Of a stretch of 46,427 nt of DNA, positions 24,240 to 34,921 are shown piece after piece. Every line of letters starts with the position of its first letter. The stretch's first letter is position 1. The position numbers were made by a program, and so were the translations under genes. Source of the DNA: an uncultured beta proteobacterium. GTDB taxonomy: Bacteria > Pseudomonadota > Gammaproteobacteria > Burkholderiales > Burkholderiaceae_C. The stretch is taken from assembly GCA_903920695.1 (NCBI GenBank), contig CAIXNB010000127.1, forward strand, positions 1 to 46,427. The letters are read 5' to 3'. The notes beneath the pieces were generated by a model that had not been told where the DNA came from, did no database searches, and saw nothing but the letters and a program-made list of their open reading frames with translations.

Positions 24240-25916
24240 ATGACACTCAAAATCTGCGTTGCCCAAATCGATTTCGTGGTCGGCGATCTGACCGGAAATT
24301 CGAAAAAAATCATTGATCTGGCGCGCTCGGTTTACGCGGACGGGGTCCGTTTGCTGTTGACGCCGGAGCTTGCCATTTGCGGCTATGCCGCCGAAGACCT
24401 GTTTCTGCGCCCGGCGTTTATTACAGCCTGTGATGATGCCGTGAAAACAGTGGCCCGTGAACTCGCCGGGTTAAAGAATCTGACGCTGGTGCTGGGGCAT
24501 CCGAGCGGGGGCGACAGCCGAACCCGCTCCGTGGCAGTGCAAAGCCGCCACAACGCCGCCAGCGTTCTGCGTGAGGGCAAGGTCGTAGCCCACTATGCCA
24601 AGCGTGAGTTGCCCAACTACCAGGTGTTTGATGAGCGGCGCTATTTCACACCGGGGCGGGATATCTGCGTGTTCGAAGCCGGTGAGCCGGGCCACACGAT
24701 CAAGGTCGGGTTGTTGATCTGCGAGGACGCCTGGTTTGAAGAACCGGCGCGCCTGACCAAGGCTGCGGGTGCCGAGTTGCTCGCGGTGATCAATGCCTCG
24801 CCGTTTCACATCGGCAAGGGCAACGAGCGTGAGCAGATGATGCGTGAGCGCGTGCGGGACTGTGCTTTGCCGCTGGTGTATGCGCATCTGGTGGGCGGGC
24901 AGGACGAGGTGGTTTTCGAAGGGCGCTCGTTTGTGCTGGATGCCGACGGTGCAGTGGTTGGACGTGCCGCCAGCTTTGTCGAAGCCAGTCTGATGGTAGA
25001 GACAAAGCGCGAGGGTGGCGTGCTTCGTTTCAGTGCCGAGGTGGCGGCAGAAAACTCGCCGCAGGCTGACCTGTGGCACGCGCTGGTGCTGGGCGTGCGT
25101 GATTACATTGGGAAAAACGGCTTTCCCGGTGTGTTGCTGGGCCTGTCCGGCGGCATCGACTCGGCACTGGTTCTGGCGTTGGCGGTCGATGCGTTGGGCA
25201 AGGACCGGGTTCGCACCGTGATGATGCCTTCGCCCTATACGGCCGACATCAGTTGGATCGACGCGCGCGAGATGGCGCAGCGGATGGGCGTGCGTTACGA
25301 CGAGATCTCAATCGTGCCGGAGTTTGAAGCCTTCAAGCTGTCCCTGGCCGCGCAGTTCAAGGGTTTGGCCGAAGACACGACAGAAGAGAACATCCAGGCC
25401 CGCATTCGCGGCACCTTGCTGATGGCCTTGTCCAATAAATTTGGCAGCATCGTCTTGACGACTGGCAATAAATCCGAGATGGCAACCGGCTATTGCACGC
25501 TGTATGGGGACATGGCCGGTGGCTTTGCCGCGATCAAGGATTTGGCCAAAACGACTGTATTTGAGCTGGCGCGCTGGCGCAACGGCAATGATCCTTATGG
25601 CAGTGGAAGCGAGCCGATTCCGCAGCGCATCATCACGCGACCACCGAGTGCGGAGTTGCGTCCGGATCAGACCGATCAGGACAGTTTGCCGGACTACGCC
25701 ATTCTGGATGCGATTCTGGAGCGTTACATGGAGAACGATCAGAGCATTGATGAGATTGTTGCGGCCGGGTTTGCGCTGGCCGATGTGGAAAAAGTGACGC
25801 GGCTGATCAAGATCAATGAATACAAGCGCCGCCAGGCCCCGGTGGGAATTCGTGTGACCCACCGCAGCTTTGGCAAGGATTGGCGTTATCCTATAACCAA
25901 TCGCTTCCGCGCTTGA
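24240..25916 (+). CDS. nadE: Glutamine-dependent NAD+ synthetase
   Basis: A 558-residue two-domain enzyme. The N-terminal nitrilase-type glutaminase has the Glu-Lys-Cys triad in LLTPELAICGY, AKRELPNYQ and LLICEDAWFE. The C-terminal ATP-pyrophosphatase synthetase domain has SGGIDSALVLALA at about residue 303 and TTGNKSEMATGY. It converts deamido-NAD to NAD. The ATG at 24240 is preferred; the longer frame from 24198 overlaps the divergent gene's start region. glnB follows after 36 bases, a known arrangement in Proteobacteria. Confidence 0.95.
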   Translation: MTLKICVAQIDFVVGDLTGNSKKIIDLARSVYADGVRLLLTPELAICGYAAEDLFLRPAFITACDDAVKTVARELAGLKNLTLVLGHPSGGDSRTRSVAVQSRHNAASVLREGKVVAHYAKRELPNYQVFDERRYFTPGRDICVFEAGEPGHTIKVGLLICEDAWFEEPARLTKAAGAELLAVINASPFHIGKGNEREQMMRERVRDCALPLVYAHLVGGQDEVVFEGRSFVLDADGAVVGRAASFVEASLMVETKREGGVLRFSAEVAAENSPQADLWHALVLGVRDYIGKNGFPGVLLGLSGGIDSALVLALAVDALGKDRVRTVMMPSPYTADISWIDAREMAQRMGVRYDEISIVPEFEAFKLSLAAQFKGLAEDTTEENIQARIRGTLLMALSNKFGSIVLTTGNKSEMATGYCTLYGDMAGGFAAIKDLAKTTVFELARWRNGNDPYGSGSEPIPQRIITRPPSAELRPDQTDQDSLPDYAILDAILERYMENDQSIDEIVAAGFALADVEKVTRLIKINEYKRRQAPVGIRVTHRSFGKDWRYPITNRFRA

Positions 25917-26291
<375 letters not shown>

Positions 26292-26314
26292 GCCTGGGCA
26301 GTCTGGCTGGCCGC

Positions 26315-26809
26315 TCATTTCTTCAGACGCGGCGCGAGTACCAGCCGCGTACCGGCCAGGGCGTCGTGCCAGAACTGCCGCTGCGGGTGCAAGCCGCTCA
26401 GGATGGCCCATACGGCAACCCAGCCCACGACGATGACGGCAGATTCAGTGCCTGAGAGCTTGAAGGGCGCGACAGCAATCAGGGCCGGCAGGAACCAGAG
26501 CCAACTGGCGACATAACGCAACAGGGCGCGCATCTGGGTCAGGGGTTTGCCGCTGCGATCAACCACGGTGATGCCCCAAGTCTTCATGGCCAGAGTCTGC
26601 CCCTTGGCCCAGAGCCAGACAAAGTAGATGCCGAAGATCACAAACAGAAAGGCCTGCAGGCCATGGCGGTTGTTCATGGCATTGCGGGTCTGGCCCAAGG
26701 TACTGAACAAATAACCGGCAATAAAGACCACACCCGTCAACAATATTCCCTCGTATAGCCAACAGGCCATGCGGCGCATCAAACTGGGTGTTTGCAGCTC
26801 GTCAATCAT
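26315..26809 (-). CDS. RDD-family membrane protein
   Basis: A 164-residue inner-membrane protein with the RDD pattern: PSLMRRMACWLYEGILL in helix 1, a second helix (LQAFLFVIFGIYFVWLW), KGQTLAMKTWGITVVDRSG and a C-terminal WHDALAGTRLV. The usual Arg-Asp-Asp is only partly kept (RRM, with Glu instead of Asp). Function unknown; some RDD proteins are transporters. It is the last gene of the sigma-factor cluster, 20 bases after the DUF3106 gene. Confidence 0.85.
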   Translation of the reverse strand: MIDELQTPSLMRRMACWLYEGILLTGVVFIAGYLFSTLGQTRNAMNNRHGLQAFLFVIFGIYFVWLWAKGQTLAMKTWGITVVDRSGKPLTQMRALLRYVASWLWFLPALIAVAPFKLSGTESAVIVVGWVAVWAILSGLHPQRQFWHDALAGTRLVLAPRLKK

Positions 26810-26829
26810 CGGATCAGGACCGATGGCGT

Positions 26830-27564
26830 TCAGTTCTTGGGCTCCTGTGACGAGAGCTCGGTCACCGGTTTGGATTGCGGCAGCAGGGTGTTACTGTTCA
26901 ATGAATGTCCCGCCGCCGCCATTTTGGGAGGCTGTTTCGCTGTTTGTTTGGTCAGCGGCACGGTTGCCAGTTGTTGCGACGAGACGGGTTTCACGGCAGC
27001 GGCAGCTCCGCTTGTCTTCGGTTGAGCCGCACGTGCCAGCTTTTGCTTTTCTTCTGGGCTGAGTGCCTGATAAGCGTTCCAGGTGGCTGCCTTCTGTGTC
27101 GGTGTCAGTTTCTTCGATTCGGCGAAGTTCAGCCTGGCCTGCGCGCGTTGTTGTTGACTCAGTGAGACCCACTCGGTCATGCGGCTGTGCAGTTTTGTCT
27201 GCTCGGCTGGCGCCAACTTTGGATAGTTCGCTGCGATGGCGATCCATTTGCGCTTCTGTGTTTCGCCCAGCGTGGTCCACTTCTCAGCCAAGGGCTGGAG
27301 TGAGGTTTGCTGGAGTGGTGTCAGGTCTTGCCAGTCGGGCTTGATGGCGTTCTTTGAAACTTTTGCTGTTTTGTTCGGACTGTTGGCAACGGTCACTGAT
27401 GCCGATGCTGCGGCCAAAGGCGGGGGCTCGGCCGCAGTTTGAGCCCATGCACTGAACATTGGCGCGCCCAAGGTGGCGAGCGTTACCGAGGCAAGGGCAT
27501 TTGTCAGCGAGCGGGCTGAGAAGAAGTTTTTGTAGTGATCAGGACGGCGCATGGACATTGTCAT
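26830..27564 (-). CDS. DUF3106-domain protein, predicted periplasmic
   Basis: A 244-residue protein with a basic N-terminus and a moderately hydrophobic stretch (LTNALASVTLATLGAPMFSAWAQ) that looks like a signal peptide ending AWAQ. The middle has DUF3106 repeats of the kind W..L.P.Q...L.PL...W: WQDLTPLQQTSLQPLAEKW, IAANYPKLAPAEQTKLHSRM, QQQRAQARLNFAESKKLTP, WNAYQALSPEEKQKLA. These resemble the zinc-resistance/CpxP-like helical hairpins. Placement after a sigma factor and DUF3619 suggests an envelope-stress role, an inference. The start could also be Met3 or Met5. Confidence 0.85.
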   Translation of the reverse strand: MTMSMRRPDHYKNFFSARSLTNALASVTLATLGAPMFSAWAQTAAEPPPLAAASASVTVANSPNKTAKVSKNAIKPDWQDLTPLQQTSLQPLAEKWTTLGETQKRKWIAIAANYPKLAPAEQTKLHSRMTEWVSLSQQQRAQARLNFAESKKLTPTQKAATWNAYQALSPEEKQKLARAAQPKTSGAAAAVKPVSSQQLATVPLTKQTAKQPPKMAAAGHSLNSNTLLPQSKPVTELSSQEPKN

Positions 27565-27571
27565 GTCCGAT

Positions 27572-28003
27572 TTATTGGTCTTGCCCGGAACTGCTCTTGA
27601 GGAATTGGGTAAAGGCAGGATCTGCGTACGCCGCTGGCGGCAGGTCGTCGGTCAGTAAGGCCGCATCAATTTCAGCCAGCTCATTGGCGCGATTCTCGGT
27701 CTGCACCATGTTGATCGTGATCAGGCCAAAAACCAGGGCCAGCAATGGAACTGCTGCGGCCAGACGATCCCACCAACCGGACTGCCCCAATGTCATGGTT
27801 CCATTGGCATCGGATGTGACCAGACGACTCGCGGTACGAACCAGTACCACTTTGCGCTTACCGACAGCCTGGGTTCGGGCGGCACGCAAGCGCTCAGAAA
27901 TGTCATACGGGAGTTGATCGGCAGCATCTGATAGACGCGCAGCCACCTGTAGACCGAAGCGGTCTTGTGCCAACTGATGTTGATATTGGTACGAATTGCT
28001 CAT
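27572..28003 (-). CDS. DUF3619 protein, candidate anti-sigma factor
   Basis: A 143-residue protein with a cytoplasmic N-terminal half (QYQHQLAQDRFGLQVAARLSD) and one predicted membrane helix (LAAAVPLLALVFGLITINMV), then a short periplasmic tail. The ATG overlaps the sigma-factor stop by 4 bases, the usual arrangement for an anti-sigma partner. That role is inferred from topology and position; DUF3619 itself has no assigned function. Confidence 0.85.
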   Translation of the reverse strand: MSNSYQYQHQLAQDRFGLQVAARLSDAADQLPYDISERLRAARTQAVGKRKVVLVRTASRLVTSDANGTMTLGQSGWWDRLAAAVPLLALVFGLITINMVQTENRANELAEIDAALLTDDLPPAAYADPAFTQFLKSSSGQDQ

Positions 28004-28566
28004 AACGTGATTCCCTTTGCCCTCAAGGCTGTTCCAAGGGCTTGTACTGCTCTTGAGCAGTGTGTTTTGACACTGCCTTCAGAGCAACCCATTGCTGCAG
28101 CAGTTTCTGCCACGTCCAGTTCCTCCCAGTAACGCATGAGGAAGGCTTCTCGTTGACGGGCAGGCAGTTCCTGAATTTCAGCTTCTATTGCATGCAAGGT
28201 TTGTGCCCGTTGCGTTGTGCTCTCGGCGCTCTCTGTCTGCTCTGAGTGGTTTTGTACATTCAAAGTTTCCAGGATGTCAAATTCTTCTTCTTCTCCAGCG
28301 AAGGCAAAATCACTGAAATTTGAAAAAAGCACATTTCGGGTCTTTTGTCGCCGAAACCAGTCCAGTGTGCAGTTTGACAAGATGCGCTGGAACAGCATGG
28401 GTAGCTCGGCAGCAGGCTTATGCCCGTAGTGCTCAGCCAGTTTCATCATGCTGTCCTGCACGATATCAAGAGCAGACTCGTCGTTTCTCACGTGATAGAC
28501 CGAACGTTTGAAGGCGCGCTTTTCGACGCTTTTCAGAAACTCGGAGAGTTCTTGTTCTGTTGCCAA
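28000..28566 (-). CDS. RNA polymerase sigma factor, ECF (sigma-70 regions 2 and 4)
   Basis: A 188-residue ECF-type sigma factor. Region 2 is SVYHVRNDESALDIVQDSMMKLAEHY with the promoter-melting part around QRILSNCTLDWFRRQ. Region 4 is LPARQREAFLMRYWEELDVAETAAAMGCSEG, a helix-turn-helix followed by SVKTHCSRAVQALG. The only suitable start is a TTG at 28566, with in-frame ATG codons too far downstream. Translation is coupled to DUF3619. The cluster probably answers an envelope or membrane signal. Confidence 0.92.
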   Translation of the reverse strand: MATEQELSEFLKSVEKRAFKRSVYHVRNDESALDIVQDSMMKLAEHYGHKPAAELPMLFQRILSNCTLDWFRRQKTRNVLFSNFSDFAFAGEEEEFDILETLNVQNHSEQTESAESTTQRAQTLHAIEAEIQELPARQREAFLMRYWEELDVAETAAAMGCSEGSVKTHCSRAVQALGTALRAKGITL

Positions 28567-28862
28567 GAGGTGTTTGCCTTGAGACGGTCGTTAAGTTAGC
28601 TTGTCCCGTGACCCGCGTCCGATGAAATCGGCGTGCCAATGGCGCGATTATGTCATCGGAATTGGGCGTTCCTGGCGGTCGCGCCCTGTTGCAATGGCTG
28701 CGGTGCCATAATCGGCGCTGCAAATCAAAAGGCAAACGGGTCACGGTCTGGCGCAAGAATCAGTGCGCTTATGGCTTTGGCTCTAAGTTCCGACGCGACG
28801 CCATGAGTGTTTGCGAAGGGGCACCCAAGGTTTTTCGTTAGAGAAATTCACAAAGGTTGAAC
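28567..28862. other. Intergenic region between the sigma-factor gene and ilvB
   Basis: A 296-base region separating divergent genes, so both promoters lie here. A TGCCATAAT extended -10-like element at 28704-28712 on the plus strand is the best candidate promoter for ilvB. AAAGG at 28852-28856 is the ilvB ribosome-binding site. I see no leader peptide rich in Ile, Val or Leu and no terminator hairpin, so ilv attenuation is not supported. A 63-codon open frame here has no recognisable content. Confidence 0.5.
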
Positions 28863-30680
28863 ATGGAAATATCAAAAGCTGAAATTACTTCGGCCGTTGC
28901 GGCTGCGACGGGTTCGAAAAGTCAGGTAGCAGGAAAAACGCCCGCTGCGGCGCCTATGGATCAGGAACTTCGAGGTGCCGAGGTTCTGATCAAGGCATTG
29001 CAGGCAGAGGGTGTCAAATATGTATGGGGCTACCCGGGTGGTGCTGTGCTCCACATTTATGACGCCTTATACAAGCAGGACACCATTCAGCACATTTTGG
29101 TGCGACACGAACAAGCTGCGGTGCATGCTGCAGATGGGTATGCGCGTGCGACCGGTGACGTAGGCGTCGCCCTCGTCACATCCGGACCAGGTGCCACCAA
29201 TGCAGTAACCGGTATTGCCACGGCTTACATGGACAGCATCCCGATGGTGATCGTGACCGGGCAAGTGCCGACACAAGCGATCGGTCTCGACGCGTTCCAG
29301 GAATGCGACACCGTGGGCATCACACGCCCGGTCGTGAAGCACAATTTTCTGGTCAAGGATGTGCGGGATCTGGCTGAAACCATGAAAAAGGCCTTTCATA
29401 TCGCTCGCAGTGGTCGTCCCGGCCCCGTTGTGGTGGATATCCCGAAAGATGTGTCTTTCAAGAAGGTGCATTACGCCGGTTATCCAGCGACGGTGGAGAT
29501 GCGCTCCTACAACCCGGTTCGCAAGGGACATGGCGGGCAGATTCGCAAAGCACTTGCGCTGCTGCTGGCCGCCAAACGCCCCTATATCTACACTGGCGGC
29601 GGTGTTGTTTTGAGCAATGCGTCGGCCGAGTTGCGCACCCTGGTGGACATGATGGGCTGCCCATGCACCAACACCTTGATGGGATTGGGTTCCTATCCGG
29701 CAAGTGATCGCAAGTTCCTGGGCATGCTGGGCATGCACGGCACGGTGGAAGCCAATAATGCGATGCAGCATTGTGACGTCCTGTTGGCGGTCGGTGCGCG
29801 CTTTGATGATCGGGTGATTGGCAACCCGAAACACTTTGCCCAGAATGAACGCAAGATCATTCATATCGATATTGACCCATCGAGTATCTCGAAGCGCGTG
29901 AAAGTGGACATTCCGATCGTGGGGGATGTCAAGGATGTGCTCAGCGAGATGATCGCGATGATCAAGGAAGGTTCAACAAAACCGGATGTCCAGTCCTTGG
30001 CACCTTGGTGGGACACGATCGAGGGTTGGCGCAAGAGCGATTGTCTCAAGTACGACCATGGCACAAACGATGTGATCAAGCCGCAGTATGTCATTGAGAC
30101 GCTCGGGAATATGACCAAGGGTGTTGACACCTACATCACGTCGGATGTCGGTCAGCACCAGATGTGGGCGGCCCAGTACTTCCGCTTTGAGGAGCCGCGG
30201 CGCTGGATCAATTCCGGTGGCCTCGGAACGATGGGCGTTGGCATTCCCTACGCCATGGGTATCAAGATGGCGCGACCCGAGAGCGAGGTTTTCTGTATCA
30301 CCGGTGATGGTTCGGTTCAGATGTGTATTCAGGAACTCTCAACCTGCCTGCAGTACAACACGCCAATCAAGATAGTTTCCCTCAACAACCGCTATCTGGG
30401 CATGGTCCGTCAGTGGCAGGAAGTGGAATACGAGGGACGCTACAGCCACAGCTACATGGATGCGTTGCCCAATTTCGTGAAACTCGCCGAAGCTTACGGT
30501 CACGTGGGCATGCTGATCGAGCGCGCACAGGACGTCGAGCCGGCCTTGCGCGAGGCGCGCAAGTTGAAGGACCGCACCGTGCTCATGGACTTCCGCACCG
30601 ATCCGACGGAAAACGTGTTCCCGATGGTGCGGGCTGGCAACGGCATTACTGAAATGCTGCTGGGTTCGGAAGATCTTTAA
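28863..30680 (+). CDS. ilvB: Acetolactate synthase, large subunit
   Basis: A 605-residue ThDP-dependent enzyme that makes acetolactate or acetohydroxybutyrate, the first common step of valine, leucine and isoleucine synthesis. Seen are the N-terminal ThDP domain with the catalytic Glu in VRHEQAAVHAADGYARATG, the FAD-binding middle domain, and the C-terminal ThDP signature GDGSVQMCIQELSTC ending at LNN. An N-terminal tail of ~30 residues (Ala/Lys/Ser-rich) precedes the fold, longer than in enteric enzymes. The ATG at 28863 has AAAGG 6 bases before it. First gene of ilvB-ilvH-ilvC. Confidence 0.95.
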   Translation: MEISKAEITSAVAAATGSKSQVAGKTPAAAPMDQELRGAEVLIKALQAEGVKYVWGYPGGAVLHIYDALYKQDTIQHILVRHEQAAVHAADGYARATGDVGVALVTSGPGATNAVTGIATAYMDSIPMVIVTGQVPTQAIGLDAFQECDTVGITRPVVKHNFLVKDVRDLAETMKKAFHIARSGRPGPVVVDIPKDVSFKKVHYAGYPATVEMRSYNPVRKGHGGQIRKALALLLAAKRPYIYTGGGVVLSNASAELRTLVDMMGCPCTNTLMGLGSYPASDRKFLGMLGMHGTVEANNAMQHCDVLLAVGARFDDRVIGNPKHFAQNERKIIHIDIDPSSISKRVKVDIPIVGDVKDVLSEMIAMIKEGSTKPDVQSLAPWWDTIEGWRKSDCLKYDHGTNDVIKPQYVIETLGNMTKGVDTYITSDVGQHQMWAAQYFRFEEPRRWINSGGLGTMGVGIPYAMGIKMARPESEVFCITGDGSVQMCIQELSTCLQYNTPIKIVSLNNRYLGMVRQWQEVEYEGRYSHSYMDALPNFVKLAEAYGHVGMLIERAQDVEPALREARKLKDRTVLMDFRTDPTENVFPMVRAGNGITEMLLGSEDL

Positions 30681-30750
30681 TTTACCAATCAATTGTCTGC
30701 CAAGCCCTGCGGTTACCGCAACAGGGGGAGGGCAACGAAAGAGGAATCCC

Positions 30751-31242
30751 ATGAAACATATCATTGCCGTATTGCTGGAAAACGAGCCCGGCGCATTGTC
30801 GCGCGTGGTTGGCCTTTTCTCGGCCCGTGGTTACAACATCGAATCACTCACGGTCGCGCCGACCGAGGACCCAAGCCTGTCGCGCATGACGATACAGACC
30901 GCCGGGTCGGATGAGGTGATCGAACAGATCACCAAGCACCTGAACCGACTGATCGAAGTGGTGAAGGTGGTTGATCTGACAGAGGGCGCCTATACCGAGC
31001 GTGAACTGATGATGGTCAAAGTGCGCGCCGTGGGCAAGGAGCGCGAGGAAATGAAGCGCATGGCCGATATCTTTCGGGGCCGTATCATTGATGTCACCGA
31101 AAAAAGCTACACCATCGAGTTGACCGGCGATCAATCAAAGAACGATGCCTTCCTAGAGGCCATTGAGCGTGGCGCGATACTGGAAACCGTCCGCACCGGC
31201 TCCAGTGGTATCGGTCGTGGTGAACGTATCCTGAGAGTTTGA
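30751..31242 (+). CDS. ilvH: Acetolactate synthase, small regulatory subunit
   Basis: A 163-residue subunit that activates IlvB and confers valine feedback inhibition. It has an N-terminal ACT domain (MKHIIAVLLENEPGALSRVVGLFSARGYNIESLTV) and the C-terminal half (MVKVRAVGKEREEMKRMADI, then FRGRIIDVTEKSYTIELTG). AGAGGA precedes the ATG. It lies 70 bases after ilvB and 21 before ilvC in one transcription unit. Confidence 0.96.
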   Translation: MKHIIAVLLENEPGALSRVVGLFSARGYNIESLTVAPTEDPSLSRMTIQTAGSDEVIEQITKHLNRLIEVVKVVDLTEGAYTERELMMVKVRAVGKEREEMKRMADIFRGRIIDVTEKSYTIELTGDQSKNDAFLEAIERGAILETVRTGSSGIGRGERILRV

Positions 31243-32280
<1,038 letters not shown>

Positions 32281-32295
32281 GCCGGTCGACTGTCG

Positions 32296-32325
32296 TAACA
32301 AAGGCCACTTCGGTGGCCTTTGTTA
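32296..32325 (+). terminator. Terminator after ilvC
   Basis: TAACAAAGGCCAC and GTGGCCTTTGTTA form a perfect 13-bp stem closed by a stable TTCG tetraloop, 15 bases after the ilvC stop. The T-run is short, so pssA may still receive some read-through. Confidence 0.85.
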
Positions 32326-32351
32326 CTATGCAGCGATGGAGGCTATTTTCT

Positions 32352-33164
32352 ATGCGTGACGGAAATGATTTGGACATTCCTGAGGGCGATGTCGTTGTCG
32401 TGAGAAAGCGCCGCAAGGGCATTTATATTTTGCCCAATCTGTTTACGCTGGCAGCGCTTTTTGGCGGGTTTTATTCCGTTGTCATGGCCATCAATGGCCG
32501 CTTTGTTCTGGCTGCGTTCGGTGTATTTTGTGCCATGGTGCTCGATAGCTTGGATGGTCGGGTCGCCCGCATGACCAATACGCAAAGTGCTTTTGGCGAG
32601 CAGATGGACTCGTTGTCGGACATGGTGTCGTTTGGCGCTGCGCCGGCGCTCATCGCTTACGTCTGGGCGCTGCAGGGCCTGGGGCGTTGGGGTTGGGTTG
32701 CTGCCTTTGTTTACTGCGCGTGTGCGGCTTTGCGTCTGGCCCGCTTCAACGTTAATACGGGTGTCGTGGACAAGCGCTATTTTCAGGGCTTGCCTTCACC
32801 CGCTGCCGCAGCCATAGTTGCCAGTTTCGTTTGGGTCGTGACCGATCTGGATGTCAAGGGACCGAGTGTCGCCTGGCCCATGTTTGGTGTGGCCTTGTAT
32901 GCGGGACTGAGCATGGTGACCAATGTGCCGTTCTACAGTTTCAAGGATGTATCGAAGAAAAGCGTGCCTTTTGTCGTTCTGGTTCTGATTGCGCTCGTCA
33001 TTGCTGCGATCAACATTGATCCGCCGAAAGTGCTGTTTGCCTTGTTCTTGGTGTACGGCCTGAGTGGCTACGTGATTTACGGCTGGCGCAAAACCAAGGG
33101 GCTTCAAACCAGTGTCATCAGCACTTCGACCGACGAGCCGGACGAGCGAGGGCTGCACAAGTGA
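32352..33164 (+). CDS. pssA: CDP-diacylglycerol-serine O-phosphatidyltransferase
   Basis: A 270-residue integral membrane enzyme that makes phosphatidylserine, the precursor of phosphatidylethanolamine. The CDP-alcohol phosphotransferase motif is complete: DGRVAR, eight residues, GEQMD and SLSD (DSLDGRVARMTNTQSAFG onward). There are about eight hydrophobic helices. The ATG at 32352 is preferred since GGAGG lies 9 bases upstream; the longer frame from 32313 runs back into the ilvC terminator. The location between ilvC and leuA is common in this order. Confidence 0.93.
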   Translation: MRDGNDLDIPEGDVVVVRKRRKGIYILPNLFTLAALFGGFYSVVMAINGRFVLAAFGVFCAMVLDSLDGRVARMTNTQSAFGEQMDSLSDMVSFGAAPALIAYVWALQGLGRWGWVAAFVYCACAALRLARFNVNTGVVDKRYFQGLPSPAAAAIVASFVWVVTDLDVKGPSVAWPMFGVALYAGLSMVTNVPFYSFKDVSKKSVPFVVLVLIALVIAAINIDPPKVLFALFLVYGLSGYVIYGWRKTKGLQTSVISTSTDEPDERGLHK

Positions 33165-33191
33165 GCGGAAAACTTGTGGTACATTGAAGCC

Positions 33192-33245
33192 ATGAATCAG
33201 ATTTTGCTAGCGCTACTGCTAACGCCGGACGGGCGGAAACGGTAG
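33192..33245 (+). CDS. leuL: Leucine-rich leader peptide of leuA
   Basis: A 17-codon frame encoding MNQILLALLLTPDGRKR. Five of its residues are Leu, three of them encoded by the rare codon CTA, with an Ile just before. Such leucine-codon runs are the sensor in classical leu attenuators, where scarcity of charged leucyl-tRNA stalls the ribosome. It ends 20 bases before the hairpin at 33266. No strong ribosome-binding site is visible (GAAG is nearest), which is the main weakness. Confidence 0.7.
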   Translation: MNQILLALLLTPDGRKR

Positions 33246-33265
33246 CGCACGCGCTGATCGAAACC

Positions 33266-33297
33266 AAAAGCCCGTATGCGTCCGCAGCGGGCTTTTT
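33266..33297 (+). terminator. Attenuator terminator in front of leuA
   Basis: AAAAGCCCG (33266-33274) pairs with CGGGCTTTT (33288-33296), followed by T. It sits between leader peptide and leuA, 55 bases before the leuA ATG. The segment CGGACGGGC (33226-33234), inside the leader frame, can pair instead with GCCCG (33270-33274) and TCCG (33281-33284), a plausible antiterminator. Confidence 0.7.
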
Positions 33298-33351
33298 GTT
33301 TGATACGACGTTTTTTTGCTTGCGGATTTTGAGGACAACAGGAGAACCCGG

Positions 33352-34890
33352 ATGGCTGACAAAGTAATTATTTTCGATACCACGTTGCGTGACGGCGAGC
33401 AATCGCCCGGCGCGTCCATGAACAAGGACGAGAAACTGCGCATTGCCCGGCAACTGGAACGATTGAAGGTCGATGTGATCGAAGCTGGTTTTGCCGCAAG
33501 TTCGAACGGCGATTTCGAGGCGGTTCAGACGATCGCCAATGCCATCAAGGATTCGACCATCTGTTCCTTATCGCGCGCCAATGACAAGGATATTTCGCGC
33601 GCTGCCGAAGCCCTCAAAGGGGCCAACAGCGCCCGCATCCATACCTTCATCGCGACGTCAGCGCTGCACATGGAGAAGAAATTGCGTATGACGCCCGACG
33701 AGGTGTTTGAGCAGGCCAAGTTGGCTGTGCGCTTTGCGCGCAATCTGGTTGCCGACGTTGAGTTCAGTCCGGAAGATGGCTATCGCAGCGATCCAGACTT
33801 TCTGTGCCGCGTTATTGAAGCCGTGATTGCCGAAGGTGCCACCACCATCAATGTGCCCGACACAGTCGGTTATGCCGTGCCGGAACTGTACGGAAATTTC
33901 ATCAGGAATTTGCGGGAGCGGATTCCGAATTCGGACATGGCTATCTGGTCGGTCCATTGCCACAATGACCTTGGCATGGCGGTCGCCAATTCATTGGCTG
34001 GCGTGAAGATTGGCGGTGCGCGTCAGGTGGAGTGCACCATCAACGGCTTGGGCGAGCGGGCTGGCAATTGCAGCCTGGAAGAAGTGGTCATGGCACTCAA
34101 GACCCGGCGTGATTATTTTGGTCTGGATCTGGGTATCGACACCAAACACATTCTGGCGGCCAGTCGCATGGTCAGCCAGACAACCGGCTTTGTTGTGCAG
34201 CCGAACAAGGCGGTTGTCGGTGCCAATGCGTTCGCACACGCTTCGGGTATCCATCAGGACGGCGTGCTCAAGGCACGCGACACCTACGAAATCATGCGGG
34301 CCGAGGATGTGGGTTGGACCACGAACAAGATCATCCTGGGCAAACTCAGTGGTCGAAACGCCTTCAAGCAGCGTTTGCAGGAACTCGGTGTCCAGATGGA
34401 AAGCGAAGCCGACATCAATAGCGCGTTCACCCGGTTCAAGGAACTGGCTGATCTCAAGAGTGAGATTTTTGATGAGGACATTCTTGCGCTGGTGAGTGAC
34501 GAAGGCGTGACGCATGAGCAGGAGCAATATCGCTTTGTCTCCTTGTCGCAGCGCAGTGAAACGGGTAAACATCCCTATGCCAGCATTGTCTTCACGGACA
34601 ACGGGGAAGAAGTGAAGATCAGTTCGGATGGTAACGGGCCGGTCGATGCATCCCTAAAGGCGATTGAAGCACACGTTAATAGTGGCGCCGAGATGGTGCT
34701 GTATTCGGTCAATGCCATCAGTGGTTCGACCGAAAGCCAGGGCGAGGTGACTGTACGTCTGCAAAACAGTGGGCGGGTTGTCAATGGCATCGGCGCTGAC
34801 CCGGATATCATCGTCGCATCGGCCAAAGCCTACCTTAGTGCACTGAATAAATTGCAGAGTAAGGCGGACCGGGTTGCCGCACAGGGCTAG
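33352..34890 (+). CDS. leuA: 2-Isopropylmalate synthase
   Basis: A 512-residue enzyme that condenses acetyl-CoA with 2-oxoisovalerate, the committed step to leucine. The catalytic TIM-barrel begins with [18 protein letters not shown] (metal-binding Asp) and has the [16 protein letters not shown] signature; the C-terminal region is the LeuA allosteric domain (residues ~390-510) that binds leucine. AGGAGA precedes the ATG at 33352. The attenuator upstream gives a second level of leucine control. Confidence 0.96.
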   Translation: MADKVIIFDTTLRDGEQSPGASMNKDEKLRIARQLERLKVDVIEAGFAASSNGDFEAVQTIANAIKDSTICSLSRANDKDISRAAEALKGANSARIHTFIATSALHMEKKLRMTPDEVFEQAKLAVRFARNLVADVEFSPEDGYRSDPDFLCRVIEAVIAEGATTINVPDTVGYAVPELYGNFIRNLRERIPNSDMAIWSVHCHNDLGMAVANSLAGVKIGGARQVECTINGLGERAGNCSLEEVVMALKTRRDYFGLDLGIDTKHILAASRMVSQTTGFVVQPNKAVVGANAFAHASGIHQDGVLKARDTYEIMRAEDVGWTTNKIILGKLSGRNAFKQRLQELGVQMESEADINSAFTRFKELADLKSEIFDEDILALVSDEGVTHEQEQYRFVSLSQRSETGKHPYASIVFTDNGEEVKISSDGNGPVDASLKAIEAHVNSGAEMVLYSVNAISGSTESQGEVTVRLQNSGRVVNGIGADPDIIVASAKAYLSALNKLQSKADRVAAQG

Positions 34891-34921
34891 TCAATGTCCT
34901 GTTTGTATGTTATGGATTAAG

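Noticed and set aside
28650..28841. A 63-codon frame upstream of ilvB, considered as an ilv leader peptide
   Set aside because: It has no run of Ile, Val or Leu codons and no terminator hairpin follows.
30681..30750. A small hairpin (TGCGG/CCGCA) between ilvB and ilvH
   Set aside because: The 5-bp stem has a 3-base loop and no U-run, too weak to call a terminator.
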